Origin: Argyresthia goedartella
Lineage: Eukaryota > Arthropoda > Insecta > Lepidoptera > Argyresthiidae
Assembly: GCA_949825045.1 (NCBI GenBank)
Contig: OX463807.1
Coordinates: 41,374,749-41,438,748, forward strand
Direction: 5' to 3'
Length of the DNA stretch: 64,000 bases
Within the stretch, counting starts at the first letter, position 1, and the number at the start of each line of letters is the position of its first letter. Shown piece after piece: positions 43,261 through 54,321 of this stretch. A model generated the notes under the pieces. It ran no database searches, was not told the origin of the DNA, and worked only from the letters and a program-made list of their open reading frames with translations. The translations under genes were made by a program, and so were the position numbers.

Positions 43261-43412
43261 TTATCGTACAGAAGAGCTCCCGCTATATTCATTGGATATA
43301 TCCTCGTTATTGCACAGTATCGAGTGCCACAAGTTACAAAAATGTATTAATTTGTATGTCACGCCCATTCATTGATCACACAAAATCTCTGCTTTAGTAA
43401 ATTCATGTACTA

Positions 43413-44213
43413 CATAGTCAGGTCATAAGTTCTGTCACATGTGCGATATGAAATAATTTAGACATGTTTATTATTTATGTAAACATTTATATATAGCAAA
43501 ATGAACTTATTAAAACATAGATTCTTATGGTAATAATGTTTATTCAAAATGACCCCCGCGATTTTGAATACAGGCCTTTATTCTGCGCGGCCAGTCGTCT
43601 ATCGCAGCACGAACTAGGTCCATGTCAATATCGGCGGCTGCCTTAATCAAGGATGCCTTGAGTGACTCCAAATCAGGATGAGGCTTTGAGCAGGCCTTTT
43701 CCTCCAAGTGTTGCCATATCTTGTAATCTAACGGACTCAAATATGGACTCCAGTCCAGGCCAGTCCAGTGAGGGCCAGTCTTCGTGCCGGATGAAGTCGA
43801 TTTCACGCGCCGCCAGCGAGTCTTGTGTGCTTTTCGCTCTATGAGCTGGCGCAGAATCTTGTTGGAATACCCAGTGCCTGTTATTAAACATGGTATGAGA
43901 AACAGGTTCCACAAGGTTCTTGAGGACTGTATTTTGATACACAACTGCATTCGTTTTTACGCCTTTCTCACAAAAATGTACCTCAGTTAAGCCCCAATAA
44001 GAGACTCCCAAACAAACCATGAGCGAGGATGGAAAATGACCTCGTTGGACACGCGGAATACGGTTGCTCGCTTCTTCACTGGTGTGTGCGTACACCTTAT
44101 CATTTTGTTTGTTGTAGCTCTCTTCCACGGTGAAAATTTTTTTATCCGAAAAAAGAATTTCCCGATGCTTTTTTCCCGCGTACCGCTTCAACAAAGCGCG
44201 GCATCTCTTGACC
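43413..44213 (-). mobile_element. Truncated mariner, copy 2
   Basis: It begins with the same terminal repeat (CATAGTCAGGTCATAAGT at 43413, TA before it) and follows the first copy to 44213, then stops matching in the middle of the transposase. The N-terminal half and other terminal repeat are missing. Relative to the 33515 copy it has an insertion of tandem CCAGTCCAGG-like units at 43749-43768. Confidence 0.9.
43540..44213 (-). pseudogene. Mariner transposase C-terminal two thirds, truncated
   Basis: The minus strand reads LLKRYAGKKHREILFSDKKI (the first catalytic motif, with DK where the other copy has DE), then MVCLGVSYWGLTEVHF and FQQDSAPAHRA. A frameshift caused by the insertion near 43760 moves the C-terminal part (LDYKIWQHLEEKACSKPHPD) to another frame. 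Where copy 1 has two stops, this copy has sense codons (Cys, Tyr), so the stops in copy 1 arose separately. It cannot encode an active enzyme. Confidence 0.9.
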
Positions 44214-45454
44214 TAATAGTGCAGGGCAATGCTTTGCCATATTAATTGCATCGTGAATCGATACAAAGGGTTAACCAATCAAAAGGTCGACGACTGGAAA
44301 CGTGGGGCTTTCCGTTTCCGTTAATTACGTCACAGTGTGTTTTCATTAATTTCTGATTAATGTTGACTGTCGCGTGACCGAAAACCTACTTTTGCCGAAT
44401 TTATTTTCTTAAAATATCAATAATCTTTTATGTTAAAACAAATGTGTTTTTTCTTATCTAAATACTATGAATGAACCACTAGAAACTCTTATCCAACCGA
44501 TTTACTGCATAATATCTTTATTGCACACAAATAATATTATTCATTTCAAGTGGAAACAAGCGTATTCTGAGTAAAAAGACAGCATTAAACTGTGACGTCA
44601 CACGGCTGTATTTCACAGAACTCACAAGTAAAAAAACAGTTCCTAAAATGCATAATTCAAATATCCCGTACCACCCGTACCGTATCCACGCACAAGTGTA
44701 TCCGACATTCAATTAGTTACAAGATGCGATATCATTTTTCGAGCTTCAAACGCTGTTAAAGCCCCAGGCGCCACTGTTAGCATTGTTTTTTGCCTCCCAG
44801 TCAATTGTATTCCCGTCAGATTACGTCCATCAAATTAGTTGTTGCGGACAGCGCAGCATAATTCAGCAACTCGAGTCGACCGAGAATCAACAGTTTTCAA
44901 ACGTCATTGTGACAGATGTCGAATTGTATGTGGATGTACGTCACATACGTAGGGGGCTGTCGAGTATTGTCGTTCACTGTTCTCACGAAAATGACACTTT
45001 ATATATCATGCAAAACCTACCCAAAGCAAGTCATTATAGCTCTAGGCTTTAGCGGTGACAAAAAGTTGTACTGAATTGCATTATGTCACAACCGAGATCA
45101 CTCCAGGGATTAAAAGATTTTCACTTCTCGTAGTTCTTATTTAAATGGCCTTAAAATCTAATTTCATTAAATACGCGTCGCGCTCACAGCCCCTCTCCCC
45201 GGTGGCGGAGGCGGCAGCGGAGGGGCAGCGTGTCTCAAACTTATTCGGAATTCGAGCTGTCCACGGCGAGCTGAATGGAACAAATTGTAATTTTTTTCAA
45301 GACGCTGCAACTGGACATTAGTCAAATATACATTTTAATATTAATTTACTTTAATAAAATGCTGTTTTAGTGCCTAGCTTTTTCTGTTTTCTCGCAAAAG
45401 GTGCGAAAAGTAGAGTATACTCCTCGGGGATAACGCTGTTTTGTCTTGGGCACG
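44214..45454. other. No recognised gene
   Basis: A GC-rich island (45185-45235, GGTGGCGGAGGCGGCAGCGG) interrupts AT-rich DNA. An 89-codon frame at 44783-45052 has no known motif. Confidence 0.4.
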
Positions 45455-45457
45455 CAT

Positions 45458-45618
45458 GAATCCCTCACTGCAGGGATTCATCTCGCTTTGCTCGGGAATC
45501 AACTCATAACCTCGCATCGCTCGGGGATTAAATCGGACCCCAGGTTTAACCCCCGAGCGAAGCGTGGGTGTTATGAGTTAATTCCCGAGCAAAGCGAGCG
45601 TTACGTTCAGGATTCAAT
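45458..45618. repeat. Large imperfect palindrome
   Basis: Left arm 45472-45532 and right arm 45544-45616 share CTCGCTTTGCTCGGGAAT, AACTCATAAC and CGCTCGGGG in inverted order, with a spacer of about 12 nt. A smaller palindrome (TGAATCCCT and its complement) lies at the left edge. It is probably a foldback MITE; no target duplication was found. Confidence 0.75.
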
Positions 45619-46082
45619 ACCGCGCTCGTGACATAAAACAGTGCTTTATCCCCTTGGTGTATAATCTACTATTATACCCCGTATTTCGATTATCTACCTC
45701 TTGAAATCTATGTATCCCAATACCTTTGAAAGGCATCGCGATTATGATTATGAAGAATTTTATATAGGAATTGTGTCTAATAATTCTGCTCTGAAGTTGA
45801 AGAATATCTTTCAAAACGTCAAATTCAAAGGGATTCGGGATAGTTGTTGCGGTACAGAATCAGCCTCCTGCTATCCTCTAGCTGAACGTACGTATTGTAA
45901 ATGTTACGTACGTTACGTTAGAAATAGTCGTCATAACATCTAGGCACCTGAATTCGTACACTAAACCGATGCCTTATATTTGCCTTACTTCTCCACATGG
46001 CAGGTTCATATCAATGAAAAGTATCACAAGTGAAAATTCACTAGCTCGATAGTTTGTAATCATTTAACATATATTTATATAT

Positions 46083-46235
46083 ATACAGGCACATACATGG
46101 CTCCACACTAGGAAACCCTGTGTCGTGGGAACCAGAAATAGCGACATCACATAACACACATATAAAGATCCAAAACCAGGTTTTTTTTTTTGTTCCCAGC
46201 CGGGGATCGAACACGGGAGCTTACGAAATAAATTA
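46083..46235 (-). mobile_element. SINE family S2 copy
   Basis: On the minus strand the head (about 46230-46200) keeps the B box (GTTCGATCCCCGG), and the body CCTGGTTTTGGATCTTTATA, then CTGGTTCCCACGACACAGG and CTAGTGTGGAGCCATGTATG. Head and tail are both degraded. Confidence 0.75.
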
Positions 46236-46254
46236 TCCTGCTGTTAGATACCTG

Positions 46255-46340
46255 GCTCCCCTCCATCACCCCGCATTAAGCCAGCTGCGTGGTGGATGGC
46301 TCGATGTTACTCGAATTCGATCGATTGAAGCACTTCACGG
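46255..46340 (+). mobile_element. SINE family S3 fragment
   Basis: CCTCCATCACCCCGCATTAA, GCCAGCTGCGTGGTGGATGG and CTCGATG match the S3 body at 9840-9900, with a small insertion (CTGCG). Confidence 0.5.
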
Positions 46341-48658
46341 TTTTTCGAATGCAATCAAAGAAGTGATTGTTCTGCCGCACTACTAACCAGTATTCTCCGA
46401 GACTTGGATACATACTGAACGCTTAAATGCCTGAAAGGTTAAATTAACTAAAACATTAATTCACTTTGATGGGACAATAAAGCAACAGCCGTCTATAAAT
46501 ATTTACACTCGAAATTGAGGACTGGCTTCACCAAGTGCGGTTAGACTCGCCGATGTCGCGATTTGATGATTTTGTAAAATCCCTTGTAAGGTCTATTTTT
46601 GCCACACTGGCAATACAATTTAGGAGTTAAATCGTGTCGAAAGGGTGACTATTAGTATTGTATGATGTTTAGTCACTTTCAGCTTTAATTAAATAGAGTT
46701 CTTACTTATCCCACTGAGGTCCAAAGAAGATATGAGGCAAAAAATACGTGTAGGTACTGAGCATATTTGTAAATATCTATACAGTAATTAAGAAATTCTG
46801 ATTAACTGAGCAAAAACGTATGGAAAAAGTAACTATACGTATAGTAGCACGTTTAATCGCTTCCTTCTAAATGTAACCACATTTCGCCGTTAAGTGATTT
46901 TCAAAAACTGTTTCTTTTACTCCGTATATATTCATTCATTTATCAATCATATTTAAGCAACAATAACGGTTTAGTTAGAAAAATTATAAATTTTAGTTTT
47001 CAAGTTACAACCTCCGAAAACGCTACACAGGTCCTGGTGTTGGGTTTCGTTTTTCTGAGTGACTTGGCGTCGCTTCTAGCGTCACGAGATTGAAAACTAT
47101 TAACAAAACTCTTTTCCTAACCAACTCACTTATATCTATGGTTTATAATGGTGTTGGCGGATTGTTGTTTTATTATATAATCCATTTTGTTAGTCTTGTT
47201 CCTATTATGAAAATAAATTCTCATTTTGTAGTTTAGGACTCAGGTTTGGCCCAGGTGATTTTCGTTGCACTCAAAATTATAAATTAATTATTGTTCTAAA
47301 GAATTACAAAGTTTTCGACCTCAAAATGTATTTTATCCAACAATTACAAAATGAATTAACTAGCGATCTATCTACATTTAGTATACTTGATAATACATTC
47401 GCAATAAACCAATTTAAAATGTTTCGTGGAACATGCCTTGGGACCTCATAATTATAAAGCTTATACTAGCATTAGAACTAACCACACGCTTTATAAACAA
47501 CAATATCATAAAACAAATTCGTGCCAAATTACAATGTCTTTATTGATTCCTTGATTGAGTGAGTTAGTTCCCTCCAGTTCGCTAACTGAATCAACAAGGG
47601 TAGTGTCATTGCAGCTAATATTACAGCGACAGCCAGTACCCTATTACCATAGGGCGGAGTAGGTAAATGCGAGCCCCTCATCGGCTGGCGGCCAGCGCAC
47701 CGAGGGATTACTAAATATAATGTTTCATAGAGACAAATTATTTACCTTTTTTTTATTCCACCGTTATATTTAAAATTGAGAATAGTAATACATTATTAAT
47801 GTGAATAATGGGGATGTTTTTTGATCAGTCACAAACCGGCTGGATGGATTTTGAATGAAATTCAGGACAAAGTGATCTTGATCAGTGTTTTTCAAACTGT
47901 TGACCCAGTTCAGTATTTATTTTTCTCGTAAAGTCTAGCGTTTACGGAATCTGTGGGAACCGTAGTGCCCCCGCCAAGACGAGCCAAGCGAAGCGCACGG
48001 GCACTTCTACATTTTCTCGAAGCACTTCGTCGTTTTTTTGAACCCTCACAACTTTGATTTGGATTATATCAGATAGACAATATATAATTTATTAAATATT
48101 TAAAGTTTTATTTACATATCTCTTATACTTTAAATTTTATTGATATCATAAAATCCCCGATTTCGTCACTGACTACTGATGATCATCAAAAATTTTAGGG
48201 TACTTCTTTTAGTCCCAGAAAGCTAATATTCGGTATGTAAGCTAGTATTACTAGACCAACAACAAAAAATCAGAAATTTGGTTTACCCCCCAACCTCCTA
48301 AACTAGGGGATGAAAGTTTGTATGAGACTTCCGCAAATTTTGATGCTTAAGGTATAAATTTGATATAGAGACTCCTTGTTATAAATAAAAAAATACAAAT
48401 AGCACGTTTTTTAGTCCATCATCCCCCACGCTTTAATAAGGGGGTGGAATTAAGCGCGCCCAAAACGCCTAATTTGCACCCGAACATCGGGCTAAGAATG
48501 TTGACAAATCGCGAGTGCGGTGCATTAGAGGTCAGTCATACGTTGGTGGGTATCCCATTGTATGCCACTGATCGCTATAGACGACAATTAAGTGGCTAGA
48601 TATCAACTTGAACACCAATCGTACAGTCAAGTCTAAAACAGAAATGACAATGCTGAAT
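46341..48658. other. No recognised gene
   Basis: 2.3 kb of AT-rich DNA. GAGCCAAGCGAAGCGCACGG at 47981 and the block 48160-48480 have the style of dispersed non-coding repeats but no second copy lies in this window. Confidence 0.4.
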
Positions 48659-48698
48659 ACCGATTCCACAAACATATACATATATTTGTGGAATCGGT
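48659..48698. repeat. Perfect 14-bp hairpin
   Basis: ACCGATTCCACAAA (48659-48672) pairs exactly with 48685-48698 around the 12-nt AT-rich loop CATATACATATA. Confidence 0.8.
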
Positions 48699-49019
48699 GT
48701 TATAACGAATTGGAAAAAAGGCAAAGAAAGAGAGTGGGCTGTGAAAAGGGCACCTCTGATGTGCCCCTAAAAAGAAAGACAAAATGAACAAAATAAAAAA
48801 TATTGTCTCAGGCAACATTCAAAAAGAAGTGAAATCCCACCAAAAACAATGTCATGTAAAATTTTGCCAAGATGAGACCATATGGCTCACACTGTCTAAG
48901 ATTTATCAGATCTCAAGTAGAGCCAAGTTTCTAACTCTACACGCCCTAACTCTAAAACTCTACACCTTAGTCAAAATATGTGGCTTGGCCGTTTTGCTAC
49001 CGTCATATGTGGGTAAGGT

Positions 49020-49245
49020 GAAAAATAAATTCACTGTTTTTGACTACCGTTCTGGGGCATTTCTGATGCAAAGGATCTCCCTGGCTGTGCAGCGGGGAAA
49101 TGCTGCCAGGCGTCATGGAAACCTTAGCCTCGGCAATTTCCCGGGGAGGTTTATTCGCGTTATTGTTTCTTTTTGTGTTTTAATTTTAATTTTAATTTTG
49201 ATATTTTGTACATTTCGAATTTTATGGCGTATATTAAAATAATGA
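49020..49245 (+). pseudogene. Possible LINE ORF2 C-terminus
   Basis: A plus-strand frame includes DYRSGAFLMQRISLAVQRGN and AARRHG. The FL.QRIS.AVQRGNAA pattern is the C-terminal signature of L1-like/Tx1-type LINE proteins. It is followed by an A+T-rich 3' UTR-like stretch. The upstream codons (from 48784) are not recognised. The identification depends on one short motif. Confidence 0.45.
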
Positions 49246-49463
49246 TTCAAAATATAAAACTAAACAATAAAAAAAAACACTATTCATTACTTTTCTGGTA
49301 TACAATAGTTCTTATAGTAGCGAGTACAATTTTTGTAGGTACGAATAAACAAATCTATCTAAATTTTCCAACATTCGTTTTTCTACAAGAACTATTATTG
49401 TAAACAGATAAGTAATGAACAGTGAATACATTTTTCTCCTTAAGCCCATGTGAAGGTAGCGAT

Positions 49464-49630
49464 ATGATTTTGACAGGTGTCATGATTTTGACAGGTGTCA
49501 TGATTTTGACAGGTGTCATGGTTTTGACAGGTGTCATGGTTTTGACAGGTGTCATGATTTTGACAGTTGTTATGGTTTTGACAGATCTCATGATTTTTGC
49601 AGTTGTGACGATGTTGACAGGTGTTAACTT
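49464..49630 (+). repeat. 18-bp minisatellite, about nine units
   Basis: The unit ATGATTTTGACAGGTGTC repeats from 49464 with five near-perfect copies and then degrading copies to 49626. Every perfect unit contains the palindrome TGACAGGTGTCA. Because 18 is divisible by three, one frame codes a six-residue repeat (MILTGV), which is incidental. A loose inverted copy (GTGACACCTGTCAAAA) lies at 49739-49754. Confidence 0.9.
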
Positions 49631-50754
49631 ATTAATACTATGCTTTCATGTGACATGTTATTGTAATTGGCATGGCTGTGCTTTCTGTGCCTCTTCCACA
49701 CGATCTGGCAGTTATCTGTCGAGTTAGCTGTCAAAAAAGTGACACCTGTCAAAATTAGTGACTCCGGTCGAAATAAAATGTTATATTATCTATTTGAATT
49801 TGTGTCTCAGCCAATCCATCGCAGGAGGGTAACAATTATCCATCTATACATCATCTAACTCTCAAGTTTATAAACGTGGGGCGTTAATATCACTTAAGCT
49901 CACTGCGGTCGCCTTCGTCCTCCAAAGTGTCCTAGCTTTTCCAATACGGTTAAAGGAAATGCCAGCGAGCCTCTCACACCGGAAAAGCTAGGGCACTTTT
50001 CCGTCCGTCCTTGTCCAATACGATTTAGGGAAATTCTCTGGAAATAGGGAAAATGTGCCCAATATTATACTACTGATGTCTGCGACGTGCTTGTGCGAGG
50101 CTGGTCAAATTGTGGCAAAAACCCCAGGAAGTAAGCAAATGGTAAGGGGACCAGAGATTTGTGTTGCCTAGGGGTCCCTACATAGGTAATCCAGCCCTCG
50201 AGACAGCGATTAACGAAATAAAATGGGAAAATCCTGACAAAATTATGAAATATAAACCGTTTGAGTACTATTCATATTAGTATTAAGTTCATCATACAAC
50301 AACAGCATTTAACTTAAGTGGTTTGCTATCATAGCAACGTGTCAAACATTAATTAGTTTGTTCACAAGTGTGTACCTTAATTTTCACTCCTCTAACATCC
50401 ATGTTTTCGTGCGCAACATCTAAGGAGGCTGCTCTGCCTGTCTCCCTCTTAACGAAGCTCATCTCAACACCTCCAGACTTGCAACGTCTATGATGCATTG
50501 CGAGAATTTGAAGTATTTCCTGGAAAATGTAAAGGCATTTGGTTGGCATGGTGTTGCATGCATGCAAAAAAAGTTAACAAAGTCAACCAAGCGCGATAGA
50601 GGGCCATCCGCGACTATATCATTGCTAGACGAGTAAACAACTCGAAAAGTAAACTACACGAGTGACCGTGTAACTTTTGTAGCTTAGGCGGTGCTTTAAG
50701 GCTGATGGGCACCCCGAACGACTGTGGAGCTTATAATGTCACGGAATTGGATTC
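49631..50754. other. No recognised gene; one inverted repeat
   Basis: AAAGTGTCCTAGCTTTTCC (49924-49942) pairs with 49981-49999 with one mismatch across a 38-nt spacer. Nothing else is recognised. Confidence 0.45.
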
Positions 50755-51103
50755 AAATGTTAATAATGACGTAATTGAAATACTAGAATCCCGGCTGCGG
50801 TACACTAAAAAGCACAAAACAAGCAGATAAAAGTGATAAACGCAACGATGTAACTCAATACAGGGGCATTTCTAAACTGAGTGTCCTCGGAAAAGTTATT
50901 GAGAAGCTATCTTCTCAATAACCTTCTCAGTGACTATTCACTAACGAGCTATCGCATGCTGTTCGTAGTTTTATAACACCACACCCATATGGGTTCCTTA
51001 GAGGCCGATTTGTAGAAACCAACTTAACCACATTTACTGAGTTTCTCTTTGAGGAAGCTGATAAGACACTACAAGTGGATGTCGTGTACTCCGACTTCTC
51101 CTC
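50755..51103 (+). pseudogene. Jockey-like LINE reverse transcriptase fragment
   Basis: The plus strand reads DVTQYRGISKLSVLGKVIEK (50850-50910), then, after a disturbed stretch with a hairpin, ITPHPYGFLRGRFVETNLTT and FTEFLFEEADKTLQVDVVYS-DFS (to 51103). This is the fingers-to-motif-A order of Jockey-type ORF2 (YRPIS.LS.LGK..EKL ... HQHGF..GRS..TNL). Motif A is cut off at DFS, where an RTE fragment begins. Confidence 0.8.
50895..50922. repeat. Perfect 12-bp hairpin inside Jockey-like fragment
   Basis: GTTATTGAGAAG (50895-50906) pairs exactly with 50911-50922 around a 4-nt loop. The left arm is the expected LINE coding sequence (VIEK); the right arm takes the place of the codons that should follow. 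Confidence 0.8.
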
Positions 51104-51124
51104 ACACCTGTATTTCACCTAGCT

Positions 51125-52325
51125 TTTATTACAGTGATACTCGACCAAGCTCAACCACCCGAGCAAGCTGGTTTTTGTCCCGGTATGTCAACCACAGACC
51201 ACCTGCAAACTCTGAACCAAATCATGGAGAAGTACCAAGAATTTAACCTCCCACTCTAAGATGCTTTAGCCGATTATTCTAAGGCCTTCGATAGTATATC
51301 TCACGAGTCCATATTTAAAGCCCTTCAGAATCAGAACATCAACATTTTCTACATCAATCTTATGAAAGAAATGTATGATATCAGTACCGCCTCTATTAAA
51401 CTCCAAAGTCCAGGTCTTCTTTTTTCTATTGAAAGAGGCGTTAAACAGGGCGATCCTCTCTCCTCTAAACTATTCACCAGTGTATTGGAAGAAGTTTTTA
51501 AGAAACTAGAGCCAAAATGGAAATGCAGAAGTATAGACGTCGGCGAGGTGAAGTTCACAAACCGTCGCTTTGCCGACGATATAGTCCTGTTCTCTAATTC
51601 GGCTTCTGATCTACAACCTTTGCTGCAACAACTCAGCCAACCAACCCTCGAGGTTAGTCTTAGTATGACTATGGCGAAGAACAAGGTCATATCTAACAGC
51701 AAGGAGCATACGGTAGATATTGATGGGGTCAGAATTGCTTATGTCCAGGAATATATCTAGGCCAAATGGTCTCTTTCAAGGCTCGACAGGACAAGGAAGC
51801 CGAAAGACGTATCGACAACGCCTGGAAAAGCTTTTGGTCTATGAAGGAGCTTACGAAGGGAAAACTTCCGTTGTCTCTCAAACGCGAGCTCATGGACATG
51901 TGCATTCTCCCCATCCTTACCTACGGAACCCAAACCTGGTCTTTGACTGACGCGCACAGATTCAAACTCGGGGTTTGCCAAAGAAACAAGGAGCGTAGCA
52001 TTCTCGAAGTCCGGCTCTTAGATAGGGTCTGGAATACGGAGTTGCGCTACAGGACTTTAAGAATAGGCGTAGCTCAGAAAGCGGCCCAATTCCCACTTCA
52101 ATTGGGCCGGCCACGTTGCTTGGATGCAACCGAATCGATGGGCGAAGATATCCATGCAATGGGCTCCCAGTGCAAAGAGAAAGCTTGGCCGACTCAGAAA
52201 AAGATGGAGTAATTTGGGTCTCTGAGATACGAACCGGTGGATAACCGCTCAGGACCACAAAGAGTGGAAAAGGGGAGGGAAGCCTTTGCCCAGCAGTGGC
52301 ACACGTTGGGCTCTTAATAATAATA
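51125..52325 (+). pseudogene. RTE-type LINE reverse transcriptase, 5'-truncated
   Basis: The frame reads ILDQAQPPEQAGFCPGMSTT, DHLQTLNQIMEKYQEFNLPL, motif A DYSKAFDSI, motif B GVKQGDPLSSKLFTSVLEEV and motif C RRFADDIVLFSNSASD. It continues as EYI-stop, then KEAERRIDNAWKSFWSMKEL, KRELMDMCILPILTYGTQTW and FKLGVCQRNKERSILEVRLL. The tail includes FAQQWHTLGS in a shifted frame and an (ATT)n end at 52312-52340. This is typical of RTE-clade ORF2. Stops at 51258 and 51758 and a micro-inversion near 52090 inactivate it. Confidence 0.9.
52082..52109. repeat. Hairpin marking a micro-inversion in the RTE copy
   Basis: CGGCCCAATT (52082-52091) pairs with AATTGGGCCG (52100-52109). Reversing the enclosed bases restores AAQLKW, the expected RTE residues; as it stands the frame reads AAQFPLQL and then goes out of register. 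Confidence 0.7.
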
Positions 52326-52574
52326 GTTATTATTAATATTGCCTAATGCGGTGACTTGGGATATTTGTTTAAGTTAAACTCTGCAACATTAAGAAGAGTA
52401 GTTGCAGTCAATTTATTTTCACAAGTAAACCGGTCAAACATAACATTTACCAACTTCATTGATTTAAGCCCGAAGTATCAGAAAAACCAATAGCACTTCT
52501 GAGTATCTTCAGCTTAACCGGTTTAGCCAACAACGCTTACAAAAAAAAACTGGGTGAATTAGTCAGTCTTGCAG

Positions 52575-52625
52575 GGTATGTCTTTATCCTTCGTGTTAGG
52601 TTGACATGTAAGAACAACAAAAACC
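52575..52625 (-). repeat. Dispersed repeat R4, inverted partial copy
   Basis: The minus strand reads TTGTTGTTCTTACATGTCAA and CCTAACACGAAGGATAAAG, matching 14480-14530. Confidence 0.6.
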
Positions 52626-52689
52626 AACGCTACACCTAACATTGACCAGTCAGCTTTTAGTCAAACCTAGGTTTAGTCGGGTTAAGTCC

Positions 52690-52899
52690 GAAGTCATAAA
52701 CATTAACATTTCCATACAAGCACATACATTGCTTCTGGCCCCACACTAGGATACCCTGTGTCGTGGGAACCAGAAACAGCGACGTCATACACATATAAAC
52801 ATCCAAGACCTGTTTTTTTTACCCCCAGCTGGGTATCGAACCCGGGACTTCTCGCATGGTAGGCAGATCCACAACCGCTGCGCCACAGAGGTCGTCAAA
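52690..52899 (-). mobile_element. SINE family S2, best full copy
   Basis: On the minus strand the head (52899-52825) has an A box TGTGGCGCAGCGG and a B box GGGTTCGATACCC. The body reads ACAGGTCTTGGATGTTTATA, TGTGTATGACGTCGCTGTTT, CTGGTTCCCACGACACAGGG and ends GTATGGAAATGTTAATGTTT. It shows the uninterrupted state of the site that holds a MITE at 2538-2815. Both internal promoter boxes for RNA polymerase III look close to consensus. Confidence 0.9.
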
Positions 52900-53339
52900 C
52901 TTGTTGACATCATACAAAATAACTTTTTAACCAGTTAAACCTAAAATTAACTGCTCTTCTAACTTTGGCCGTAACATATTAATAAGAAAGACAAATAAAA
53001 TAAACTCACATTCACTACTCTCTGCTGATGTCACTGTTACTCTAGTTCCACCAAATCAATGAAAGCTTGGACAGTTTGGTATCTATGTTAACGGCAAAGT
53101 ATGAAAGCCAGTCAATCTATGCAATGTATAGGGCATTGGAGAGAATAATGGACCTCTTTAGTCAGAATGCGTTAACGTATGAAATGAACAATACACTGTT
53201 AAATTTCTTTTAGCAACAAATCGAACACATTATGCAAATAATAGTATTTAATCGCATATTGGAGATTACCTTTTTTTTCAGCAAAATATACTCTATCACG
53301 TTACCCACCTTTGCTTTTAATTAACTGGATTTATTCAGA

Positions 53340-53420
53340 TTTATTTTCTTTTTCACTCTTACCCATTCAACCTAACACGAAGACTAAAGGGGCGTCGCAT
53401 CGCTCACCCTCTTTAGCCGT
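53340..53420 (+). repeat. Dispersed repeat R4, diverged copy
   Basis: TTCAACCTAACACGAAGACT and AAAGGGGCGTCGCATCGCTC match 14505-14560 (TTGAACCTAACTCGAAGGAT ... GGGGGCTTCGCTTAGCTCAC). Confidence 0.55.
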
Positions 53421-53509
53421 ACTAATCAAAATGGAAACTACGTGTACGAATGCTTAGGAAAAGTGTGAATAAAAATATTTCACATATTGACCATTTTAGG
53501 AGAAAAGAA

Positions 53510-54321
53510 GAAAAAGAAGAAAAAATATTTATTCACAATAAATCCTTATTCCATATTGGTGGATCCCTGTCTCCCTAACTAGTTTAAACTGTATCTAGGG
53601 AAACAGTTCTTCCCGATTATAGTCACAATGTTTGTGAAATTAATAAAGTAGTTAAGCGTGTACATTAATTACAAAAACAAAAAGATTTTATATAGTAGAC
53701 AGAAAATTTAAGAATTATAATAATTAACCAGAGTTATCAAGTGTAGTGTAGGTGTAGTTGTTAGTGTAGGTGTGTGTGTTAGGCTTGTAGTGAGTGCAGT
53801 GTGGTGAATGTAAGTGTAATATACTTATCTTAATGGTTTTAGTACGCAGAGTCCATTAGGCTTTCGGTGCCCTCATAATCGTGGGATCTCAGCCAGGTGT
53901 AGACTCTGTTTTTTAAAGTGTAGTTTCTTTCTTTTGAGATATTTAATTTATTGTGTATAGTACTGCACAAGCGAGGTGTTACATAGTTGTAGTGCCTACG
54001 CGCAAAAGCATTTATGGCACGTGGAACTGGAAAACGATAAATCCTCTTGGTACTTACAGGTAAGAGCGGGACTGTACGACTATGATATCGCCTAATACAT
54101 TTTAATATAAAGGTCTGCCTGATGGTAAGCACATTGGATTCTTTATACACAAGCGTGGTGGGGTGCCGCCAGGGCGCGTACAGAAGAACTTTAAGCACGG
54201 CACGCTGGGCGCGCTCGGCCTCCAGTAGAATAGATTTGCGAGCACCTCCCCAAGCACAGATGCAGTACTCAATCACGCAGTGGCATAAGGCGCTATAAGT
54301 CCGTAAAGGCATTCTATACAT
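53510..54321 (-). pseudogene. LINE family C, C-terminal ORF2 and 3' UTR
   Basis: A 160-codon frame ends at 53839. It reads YSALCHCVIEYCICAWGGAR, ERAQRAVLKVLLYAPWRHPT, NVLTIRQTFILKCIRRYHSR and, near the end, LKNRVYTWLRSHDYEGTESL. This is the part of a LINE ORF2 that follows the thumb. The 3' UTR runs to a T-rich (plus: A-rich) end near 53510-53530. It is 5'-truncated at about 54321. Relatives lie at 22440, 27365 and 55857. Confidence 0.8.

Noticed and set aside
49422..49727. 101-codon frame with MILTGV repeats
   Set aside because: The periodic peptide follows from the 18-bp minisatellite, which is divisible by three; flanking codons show nothing protein-like.
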